Below are positions 1-5,650 of a DNA stretch of 9,892 nucleotides, one piece after another. How positions within the stretch are numbered: position 1 is the first letter of the stretch; each line of letters opens with the position of its first letter. The notes beneath the pieces are model-generated. The model did not search any database. It saw only the letters and a list, made by a program, of their open reading frames with translations, and had not been told where the DNA came from. The DNA is from Gemmatimonadota bacterium (GTDB lineage: Bacteria > Gemmatimonadota > Gemmatimonadetes > Gemmatimonadales > GWC2-71-9), in NCBI GenBank assembly GCA_003220905.1, contig QHTS01000006.1, positions 1 to 9,892 of the forward strand. Direction: 5' to 3'. Both the position numbers and the translations under genes were made by a program.

Positions 1-258
1 GAACAAGTCGCCCGGGAGGGGGGCGGGGGCGAGCGCGCGCACCGCCGCGACCGACTCGTACATGGCGCCGAGATGCACCGGTATGTGGGCGGCTTGCGCG
101 ATCATTTCACCGGCGGCGTCGAACAGCGCCGCCGAGCAGTCGCGACGCTCGCGAATGTTCGGGGACACCGCCGAGTGAATGAGAACGAGGCCCATCTCCT
201 CCGCGACGGACGCGAAGGCGTGTCCCATGACCTCGATCCCGACGGCGTCGAGGGTCAT
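1..258 (-). CDS. hyuB: Hydantoinase B/oxoprolinase family protein, N-terminal fragment (cut by window edge)
   Basis: The reading frame begins at ATG (256-258) and runs off the left edge, giving 86 codons of a protein that is normally above 500 residues. The start of the protein matches the HyuB family: an EVMGHAF segment, then EEMGLVLIHSAVSPNIRERR, then a CSAALFDAAGEMIAQAAHIP stretch and HLGAM. HyuB works with HyuA as an ATP-dependent amidohydrolase on hydantoins, 5-oxoproline or related cyclic amides, in the cytoplasm; the substrate cannot be read from sequence. The ATG overlaps the hyuA stop as ATGA (255-258), so translation is probably coupled. A GGTGGAG Shine-Dalgarno-like element (complement of 264-270) lies 5 nt upstream. 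What is present shows no frameshift or missing block. Confidence 0.93.
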   Translation of the reverse strand, partial: MTLDAVGIEVMGHAFASVAEEMGLVLIHSAVSPNIRERRDCSAALFDAAGEMIAQAAHIPVHLGAMYESVAAVRALAPAPLPGDLF

Positions 259-2225
259 GTCCGCTCCACCAGCACGGCGCCGCAGGGATGCACGGTCCCG
301 CGCCACCCGGGCTCGACCAGGGCCGTCGCGTCCCGCCCCGCCAAGATCGCCGGGCCTGCGATGGTGACGCCCGCGGCGAGATCGTCGAGCGCCCAGACCG
401 ACGCGCTGACCCGGGCCCCCCGCAACGTAATCGGGCGACTGGCGCCGGGCCGCTGGACCACCCGCCGCGCGTCAGCGAACCGCGGCACCGGTCCCTCGCG
501 CAGCGCGACCACGCGCAGGTTCACGAGCTCGATCGTCTGGTCGCTCCCCGCGTGGCCGAACCGCGCGCGGTGCTCGACGAGAAATGCGTCCCGCATCCGC
601 TGCGGATCGTCTGCCGTCACCGGCACGGTCACTTCGTAGCCCTGCCCGGCGAACCGGCAATCGGCGTAGCGCAGCAGGGCGCCGTCGGGCACCTGGCTCC
701 GCCCCTCCTCGAGCAGCGGGGCGTACGCCGCCCCGAGGTCGCGGGACGACAGGCCCTCGAGCGGGCGGTGAAACGACGCGAGCAGATCGACCCGTTCCGC
801 GGCCGAGGCGAGGCCCAGCGCCGAGAGGGCTCCCGGGTGGGGCGGGATCACGATAGTGCGCATCCCCAGCGCCTCGGCCAGCTGGCACCCGAACAGCGGC
901 CCGGCGCCGCCGAACGGGAGTAGGGCCATTCGCCGGGGATCGAGCCCGCGGGCCACGCTGACCCGCTTGAGCGCGCGTGCCATCACGGCCGCCGCCACGG
1001 CCACGATGCCGGCCGCGATCGCGGCCGGCTCGCTCCCCCCCCCGACCGCTCCGAGTGAGCGGAGCGCATGCGCCCCGGCATCGCGATCGAGCCGCACCGC
1101 GTCCGCAAGCGGATGCTGGGCGTCGAGCCATCGCAGCGCCAAGCACGCGTCGGTGACGGTGGGTCGGTCCCCGCCCCGGCCGTAGCACGCCGGACCCGGG
1201 ACCGCCCCAGCGCTCTCTGGGCCGACCTTGAGCGCGCCGCCTTCGTCGAGCCGTGCGATGCTCCCGCCGCCGGCGCTCACCGTCTCGATCAGGACTGCCG
1301 GCAGGGCGAGGGCAAGCCCCGCGATCGTGCCGCCGCCGTCTCCCAGCGGTGTCCCGCCGGTAACGAGGCTCGCGTCGGCGCTCGTGCCGCCCATGTCGAG
1401 GGTCAGGAGGTCCGCTAGGCCCACAGCCGCGCCGACCAAGCGAGCGCCGACCACACCCCCCGCAGGGCCGGACAGCGCGAGCGACGCCGCCCGCGTGACC
1501 GCGGCCCCCGGAGGGAGGGTCCCGCCGCTCGAAGTCATCACGCGCAGCATCCCGATGCCGCGGGCTCGCACGTCGCGCTCGAGCCGTCCGAGATAGGCGG
1601 AGACCTTGGGGCGGAGATACGCTTCGACCGTGGTGGTACTGGCCCGCTCGAACTCCCGGAATACGGGAAGCACCTCGTGGCTCGCGGCGATGGGGATGTC
1701 GGGAAGCGCCTCGCGCAGCGCCGCGACGAGGCGGCGCTCGTGCTCTGCGTGGCGGAAGGCGAACAGCAACGCGACGGCCAGCGCTTCGGGAGGGGGTGCA
1801 AGCGCTCGCACTGCGGCGACCACCCGCACGACCTCCTCCTGGCCGAGCGGCTCGAGCACCCCCTCGGGGCCGGTCCGCTCGGCGACCGCCACGACGTCGG
1901 ACCGCGCGACGAGCGGCGGCGGGTGGTCGCGGGCGAGGTCGTACAGCGCGGCCCGGTCCTGGCGCCGCAGCCATAGGAGGTCTTCGAAGCCCTTCGTCGT
2001 CACGAGCGCGATGCGGGCACCGCGCCGCTCGAGAAGGGCGTTCGTAGCGATCGTGGTACCGTGAATCAGGACGTCGATCGGGAGGGGGGACGCGTCCAGC
2101 GCCTTGAACAGCCCGACCGTCGGATCGTCCGGCGTCGTCACGACCTTCCGGACGTCGATCGTCCCGTCTTCCGCGAGGGCGACGAGATCGGTGAAGGTCC
2201 CGCCGACGTCGACGCCTACCCGCAC
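255..2225 (-). CDS. hyuA: Hydantoinase A/oxoprolinase family protein (HyuA subunit)
   Basis: This is a 656-residue ATP-dependent hydantoinase/oxoprolinase A subunit, an ASKHA-fold phosphotransferase half that pairs with HyuB. The N-terminal phosphate loop GVDVGGTFTDL is at residues 4-14 and HGTTIATNALLER at 55-67. The second half has FREFERASTTTVEAYLRP (189-206), GPAGGVVGAR (253-262), LDMGGTSADAS (276-286), TVSAGGGSIARLD (315-327), GPACYGRGG (344-352) and PFGGAGPLF (437-445). Members often read GPLH at the last motif, where this protein has Phe. Length is slightly short for the family but no domain is missing. Translation starts at GTG (2223-2225), fixed by the conserved N-terminus and a GGAGGT Shine-Dalgarno 6 nt upstream. 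It is separated from lnt by 160 bp of repeats and overlaps hyuB by 4 nt. The exact substrate (hydantoin, N-methylhydantoin or 5-oxoproline) is not determined. A run of nine G encodes Gly395-397. Confidence 0.95.
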   Translation of the reverse strand: MRVGVDVGGTFTDLVALAEDGTIDVRKVVTTPDDPTVGLFKALDASPLPIDVLIHGTTIATNALLERRGARIALVTTKGFEDLLWLRRQDRAALYDLARDHPPPLVARSDVVAVAERTGPEGVLEPLGQEEVVRVVAAVRALAPPPEALAVALLFAFRHAEHERRLVAALREALPDIPIAASHEVLPVFREFERASTTTVEAYLRPKVSAYLGRLERDVRARGIGMLRVMTSSGGTLPPGAAVTRAASLALSGPAGGVVGARLVGAAVGLADLLTLDMGGTSADASLVTGGTPLGDGGGTIAGLALALPAVLIETVSAGGGSIARLDEGGALKVGPESAGAVPGPACYGRGGDRPTVTDACLALRWLDAQHPLADAVRLDRDAGAHALRSLGAVGGGSEPAAIAAGIVAVAAAVMARALKRVSVARGLDPRRMALLPFGGAGPLFGCQLAEALGMRTIVIPPHPGALSALGLASAAERVDLLASFHRPLEGLSSRDLGAAYAPLLEEGRSQVPDGALLRYADCRFAGQGYEVTVPVTADDPQRMRDAFLVEHRARFGHAGSDQTIELVNLRVVALREGPVPRFADARRVVQRPGASRPITLRGARVSASVWALDDLAAGVTIAGPAILAGRDATALVEPGWRGTVHPCGAVLVERT

Positions 2226-2230
2226 CGCAG

Positions 2231-2237
2231 CACCTCC
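2231..2237 (-). promoter_or_regulatory. Shine-Dalgarno of hyuA
   Basis: The complement reads GGAGGTG, ending 5 to 6 nt before the GTG start at 2225, inside a G-rich leader. It is the best ribosome binding site in the window. It supports independent initiation of hyuA, unlike the upstream genes that appear to depend on coupled overlaps. Confidence 0.7.
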
Positions 2238-2251
2238 CCCCGCCCCACCCC

Positions 2252-2384
2252 AATGCGGAATGCGGAGTGTGGAATGCGGAATTGAAGAGCAGGGTTCGAT
2301 CGTAGGAGCCGGCAGTCACGTTCGACGGTCGCGCGCTCCATTCCGCACTCCGCATTCCGCATTCCGCATTCCGCACTCCGCATT
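2252..2384. repeat. Inverted pair of heptanucleotide tandem arrays in the lnt-hyuA gap
   Basis: The left array (2252-2283) has four direct heptads of the form AATGCGG, one varied to AGTGTGG, followed by AATT. The right array (2340-2384) has six heptads of the opposite orientation, ATTCCGC with two ACTCCGC variants, followed by ATT. The arms are inverted copies around a 56-nt unique core (2284-2339). In the best register about 25 bp can pair with one mismatch (CCACACT against CCGCACT). The right array starts 1 nt past the lnt stop TAA (2386-2388). The pair fills almost the whole 160-bp gap before hyuA, so the transcript could fold into a long hairpin there. Whether it terminates transcription, stabilises the upstream mRNA or is a mobile or slippage-generated element is not known. 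No open frame in it looks like a real gene. Confidence 0.9.
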
Positions 2385-2385
2385 G

Positions 2386-3939
2386 TTAGGCACTCCGCTT
2401 CCAATGCTGCAGCGCCAGCACGCCAGCGAACCCCAGGGTGGCAAGCACACACAGCGTCCCCACCCAATCACCCAGCCGCACATAGAGCGGAATCACGTCG
2501 CTGGTGCGCAGCCGGTCGGCCACGGTTGCCTCCACTTCGAGACCCGTGGCCGCGTAGGTCTGCCCCAGCGGATCGACGAACTCGGAAATGCCGTCGTTCG
2601 CCGCCCGTGCGATTCCGGTGCGGGTCTCGATGGCTCGCAGGACGAGGTGGCTCGCGTGCTGGTACGGGCCGGCGGTCCGGCCGTACCACGCGTCGTTCGT
2701 GATATTCACGAGGAAATCGGCGCCCGCGCGACGGTAGGCACGAGCGAGCTCTTCGAAGGCGGATTCGTAGCAGATGACGACGCCGAAGCGACCCATCTTG
2801 GTCTCGTACAGCGGGAGCGTGGGCCCCGGGGAAAACCCGCCCGACCACTGCCGCAGTCCCGGCACGCTCCGGAACAGCCGAACGGGAACGAACGGAACGC
2901 GCTCAACGACGGGCACGAGATAGTGCTTGCCGTAAACCGGATAGGGGCGCCACTGGCCCGTCGAGTCGTAGAAAAACGCGGCGTTGTAGTAGACGTCGGC
3001 ACTCACCGCGTGGATGCCACCCGTGAGAATCGGGATGCGGCCCTCACGCGCCAGCGCGGCGAACTTCGCGTCCCACCCAGGCATCTCTGCCAGCCACCCG
3101 GGAACAGCGGCCTCGGGCCACAGCACCAAATCGAGAGGTCCGCGAGCCTCAAGCGCCCTGGACATGGTCACGAGCTTCGCCACCACGCTGTCGGCGTGGC
3201 GAGGGTCCCATTTTTCCCGGAAGCCCTCGTTCGGCTGGATGAGTCCGACGGTGCCGAGCTCGCGGATCGGAAGCGTCCGCTCGCGCCACACACCGTACGC
3301 CCCGGCGCAGACGATACTCGCGAGCATCGCTGCTGCGGGTCGCCACCGGAGCGTCCCACTCCCTGCTCCCTGCTCCCGGCTCCCGAGTAGCGCTTCGACG
3401 AGCATCACGTTGCACCACGCCAGCCACAGGGTCACCCCCCGGGCGCCCGCGAGGTCGGCCCACTGCACCAGCACGGGCGCATCGGCGAGCGACGTGCCCA
3501 GCCCAAGCCAGGGAAAGCGGATGTCCCCCTGGTGGCCGACGAACCATTCGACCGTGGTCCAGGCCACGGGGAACACGACCCACAGCGGAACCCGCGGCAG
3601 TCGCACCCGCAGTGCGACGACGAACCGGAACATCAGGGCGTACCACAGACCGTAGATCGCGATGGTGGCGAGGTAGCCGAGTGCCGACAGCGGCGTGAAG
3701 TGCCACAGCGCGACCACCAGCCAGTACAGCACGGCGCCCTGGGTCACGAAGCCGTACCAGAACCCCCAGCGCAACGCGCCGCGCAGATCGCGCTCGCCTT
3801 CGAACCGGCGCAGCAGGACGACCGCCGGCGCGACGGCGAGAACGCTCAAGACTGGGAGTCGGAACGGAGGATAGCTGGCAGCGAGGAGAACGGCGCCCAA
3901 CGCGACGAGGGTCCCTGCCTGCCGGGTCGGGCTCGTCAC
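2386..3939 (-). CDS. lnt: Apolipoprotein N-acyltransferase
   Basis: This 517-residue inner-membrane enzyme transfers an acyl chain from a phospholipid to the N-terminal Cys of lipoproteins, the last step of lipoprotein maturation after Lgt and LspA. Hydrophobic segments occupy about residues 8-24, 28-43, 61-78, 86-110, 117-133, 168-185 and 201-217, followed by a nitrilase-like periplasmic domain and a C-terminal helix at 491-513. The catalytic triad is intact: Glu276 (LWPEAAVP), Lys338 (YGKHYLVP) and Cys390 (VVICYES). Glu346 and Trp418 (NDAWYG) also match conserved family positions. The start is GTG at 3937-3939, overlapping the oxidoreductase stop as GTGA (3936-3939). A longer open frame upstream has no family similarity and lies over the neighbouring gene. 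I see no clear Shine-Dalgarno, so translation is probably coupled. A heptad repeat encodes residues 185-194. Confidence 0.97.
   Translation of the reverse strand: MTSPTRQAGTLVALGAVLLAASYPPFRLPVLSVLAVAPAVVLLRRFEGERDLRGALRWGFWYGFVTQGAVLYWLVVALWHFTPLSALGYLATIAIYGLWYALMFRFVVALRVRLPRVPLWVVFPVAWTTVEWFVGHQGDIRFPWLGLGTSLADAPVLVQWADLAGARGVTLWLAWCNVMLVEALLGSREQGAGSGTLRWRPAAAMLASIVCAGAYGVWRERTLPIRELGTVGLIQPNEGFREKWDPRHADSVVAKLVTMSRALEARGPLDLVLWPEAAVPGWLAEMPGWDAKFAALAREGRIPILTGGIHAVSADVYYNAAFFYDSTGQWRPYPVYGKHYLVPVVERVPFVPVRLFRSVPGLRQWSGGFSPGPTLPLYETKMGRFGVVICYESAFEELARAYRRAGADFLVNITNDAWYGRTAGPYQHASHLVLRAIETRTGIARAANDGISEFVDPLGQTYAATGLEVEATVADRLRTSDVIPLYVRLGDWVGTLCVLATLGFAGVLALQHWKRSA
3359..3386. repeat. 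Heptanucleotide tandem array inside lnt
   Basis: There are four consecutive 7-nt units: CTCCCTG, CTCCCTG, CTCCCGG and CTCCCGA. On the coding strand they give purine-rich GGGAGCA-type units. They translate as part of a Gly/Ser/Arg/Glu/Gln linker at residues 185-194 of Lnt, just before a membrane segment. Unit length 7 is not a multiple of 3, so the four units (28 nt) could not have been gained as a block without compensation elsewhere. Confidence 0.85.
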
Positions 3940-4943
3940 AGGAGCACGTCGCGCCCTTCGTCGGCCGAGCGATAGATGGCATCCAGCACGCGGTGCAATG
4001 CGAGCTGGTCGCGCGGCGGCGGGGCATTCACATCCCCCTTCATCACGGCGAGGAAATACGTCCACTCGGCGCGGTAGGACTGCGCGAACGGCGTCTCGCG
4101 ACCGCTCGCCCCCGTGGGCGTCACGTCGGTGATCGACCCGTGCATCTCCTTGAACACGCGCAACGGCTGGACCCTGGCCGAACCCTTGGTTCCGACCAGG
4201 TCGAACCAGAAGCGCTCGGCCTCACCCATGTGACGCCAGCTCACGTCGATCGAGAGCGACACGCCGTTCTCGCAGACCACCAGCGCCGTCGCCATGTCCT
4301 CCACGCTGTCCTTCCCCTGCCCCATCGTGTGCGCCGCGATGCGTTTGGCCGCCGGCCACCCCGCGAGCCAGAGCCCGAGGTCGAGGAGCTGTAGTCCGAG
4401 GTCGAGGAAGGCGCCGCCGCCGGCCTCCTGGCGCCGCAGCCGCCACGCCACCAGGTTGCGGCTCGGCTGGAAGGTGTACCAGCCGCAGCGGATCGCCTGC
4501 AGCACGCCGATGTCCCCGCCCGCGAGGAAGCCCCGCACCGCCTGCACGTCGGACCGAAAGCGGTGGTTCATTCCGACCATCACTCGCCGGCCGTATTTCT
4601 CGCTCGCCTGGAGCACCCGCTCCACCCCGGCGAGCGTGAGCGCGAGCGGCCGCTCGCACAACACGTGCGCGCCGGCCGCGAGGGCGGAGACGATATGGAT
4701 CTCGTGCAGGTGATTCGGAGTGCAGATGGCGACCGCGGTGGGACGGGCGTACTTGAGCACTTCCTCGATGTCGTCGAAGGTTTCCTTGACCTCGAAGCGC
4801 CCCGCCAGCGCCTGGGCCTTACCGAGGTCCGAGTCGCAGATCGCGGCGACCTCCACGCCCGGTAGGCGTCGCAGGACCGGGAGGTGCGCCACCTGTGCAA
4901 TGGCGCCCGCGCCGATCACCGCGACGCGGACCGGGTCGCTCAC
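3936..4943 (-). CDS. Gfo/Idh/MocA family oxidoreductase with substituted catalytic residues
   Basis: This 335-residue protein has an N-terminal Rossmann domain (VAVIGAGAIAQ at 8-17, TPNHLH at 75-80) and a C-terminal GFO_IDH_MocA alpha/beta domain (about 130-335). Typical members are NAD(P)-dependent dehydrogenases of sugars, inositols or related substrates. The usual EKP motif reads CERPLALT, with Arg98 for the catalytic Lys. The DxxxH catalytic pair reads D181-x3-Q185, with Gln for His. The Asp and the GGG before it (175-177) are kept. Both substitutions are plain in the DNA (CGG at 4650-4652, CAG at 4389-4391). The protein may therefore have altered chemistry or bind NAD(P) or ligand without normal turnover. 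The GTG start at 4941-4943 overlaps the previous stop as GTGA. The stop overlaps the lnt start the same way. The substrate is unknown. Confidence 0.92.
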   Translation of the reverse strand: MSDPVRVAVIGAGAIAQVAHLPVLRRLPGVEVAAICDSDLGKAQALAGRFEVKETFDDIEEVLKYARPTAVAICTPNHLHEIHIVSALAAGAHVLCERPLALTLAGVERVLQASEKYGRRVMVGMNHRFRSDVQAVRGFLAGGDIGVLQAIRCGWYTFQPSRNLVAWRLRRQEAGGGAFLDLGLQLLDLGLWLAGWPAAKRIAAHTMGQGKDSVEDMATALVVCENGVSLSIDVSWRHMGEAERFWFDLVGTKGSARVQPLRVFKEMHGSITDVTPTGASGRETPFAQSYRAEWTYFLAVMKGDVNAPPPRDQLALHRVLDAIYRSADEGRDVLL

Positions 4944-5650
4944 TTCCCCGTCCCCCGTCCCTTGTCTCTCGTCCCCGCCCAGCGGTACATCACCCCGCTG
5001 CGCAGCGAGGCGGTCGAGACGCCGCTCGAGAGCACGCCGCGGGCCTCGAGGGTGAACCGCCAGCGCTTGGCGCCGACCTCGGTACCGATCGTGCCGTTCA
5101 GGCCCGCCGTGACCGAGTTCAGCGCGTCCTGCACGAAGGTGCCATTGATGGCCGGTCCACTGCCGTGCCGGACGTGCGCGCCGAGGCCGATCCCCAGATA
5201 GGTCGTCACCGCACGACCCTGGAGGACGTACTGCAAGTCGAGGTCCCCGGTGACGTCGCTCCACGTGATGCGGCCCAGGCGGATCGTGTCGTCCGCCGAC
5301 GGGTCGATCACGACGCTCCTGAGCCGTTGCTCGAAACGCGCCCGTGCCGCGGAGCTGAAATCGGCCTTGTAATAGGAGAGCCCGAGCAGCACGCGGAGGT
5401 GCGGCGCAATGAACCCGTAATCGAGCCGCAGGCCGCCGGTGAGCGTCCCGCGGATGTTATTTCCGCCCACCGGGCCGAGATCGACCTGAAGGGCACTCGG
5501 CTTCAGGTTGTCGTAGGAGAACTGCGAGAACAGACCCTGAGCGGACAGTCGGACCGTCGGACTGACGGAGAGCAGCACCGCAAGCGGGAGCCACAGTCCG
5601 ACCGTCCGACCGTCCGACCGTGCGGCGGCTCTAGTAGAGGCGCTCAACAT
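4940..5650 (-). CDS. Putative outer-membrane beta-barrel-like protein with signal peptide
   Basis: I do not recognise a named family. The 236-residue product starts at ATG 5648-5650; an ATG 90 nt further upstream would place a poorly hydrophobic extension before the signal and lies wholly within spoIID. The hydrophobic core is TVGLWLPLAVLLSV (16-29) and a likely signal peptidase cut follows RLSA (34-37). The mature part is rich in alternating hydrophobic/polar strands with Gly and aromatic turns (GGLRLDYGF, RVLLGLSYYKADF, TTYLGIGLGAHVRHG, RWRFTLEARGVLSS, LRSGVMYRW), as expected of a small barrel in the outer membrane. The strand ending MYRW (221-224) looks like a barrel end signal, but 12 further residues encoded by a heptad array follow it. 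The gene overlaps spoIID by 20 nt and the oxidoreductase by 4 nt. Barrel assignment is inference from residue pattern only. Confidence 0.72.
   Translation of the reverse strand: MLSASTRAAARSDGRTVGLWLPLAVLLSVSPTVRLSAQGLFSQFSYDNLKPSALQVDLGPVGGNNIRGTLTGGLRLDYGFIAPHLRVLLGLSYYKADFSSAARARFEQRLRSVVIDPSADDTIRLGRITWSDVTGDLDLQYVLQGRAVTTYLGIGLGAHVRHGSGPAINGTFVQDALNSVTAGLNGTIGTEVGAKRWRFTLEARGVLSSGVSTASLRSGVMYRWAGTRDKGRGTGK
4942..4976. repeat. Heptanucleotide array across a stop/start junction
   Basis: There are five 7-nt units on the plus strand: ACTTCCC, CGTCCCC, CGTCCCT, TGTCTCT and CGTCCCC. They cover the last residues and most of the stop codon of the barrel-like protein, plus part of the GTG start codon of the oxidoreductase. 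The complementary G-rich units (GGGGACG type) place a purine-rich Shine-Dalgarno-like stretch directly before that GTG and encode the tail TRDKGRGTGK after the MYRW strand. Confidence 0.85.
5546..5620. repeat. Inverted octanucleotide repeats flanking a signal-peptide core
   Basis: The right part (5596-5619) is three perfect direct copies of GTCCGACC. The left part (5546-5564) is an inverted copy that matches the outer 19 nt of the right arm (5594-5612) at 17 of 19 positions. The 29-nt loop (5565-5593) encodes the hydrophobic core of the signal peptide. Both arms are coding: they contribute RSDGRTVG before the core and SPTVRLS after it. A stem-loop could form in either DNA strand or the mRNA. 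Confidence 0.87.

Noticed and set aside
1046..1066. Perfect 7-bp hairpin (CGCTCCG / CGGAGCG) within hyuA
   Set aside because: It lies inside conserved-length coding sequence, has no U tract, and such short stems are expected by chance at this GC.
472..2376. A 634-codon open frame on the minus strand overlapping hyuA
   Set aside because: It is an Arg/Gly-rich shadow of hyuA in another frame. It begins in the heptad repeats and shows no family motifs, while hyuA in the true frame has all its motifs.
2252..2384. Possible CRISPR array
   Set aside because: The units are only 7 nt with no spacers, and the two arms are inverted rather than direct.
2104..3390. A 428-codon open frame on the plus strand across the gap and lnt
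   Set aside because: It is antisense to lnt and hyuA, passes through the repeats and has low-complexity composition typical of high-GC shadows.
3936..5264. Longer N-terminal form of the oxidoreductase (442 codons)
   Set aside because: The extra 107 residues lie over the barrel-like gene and precede the Rossmann start; the GTG at 4943 gives a normal family N-terminus.
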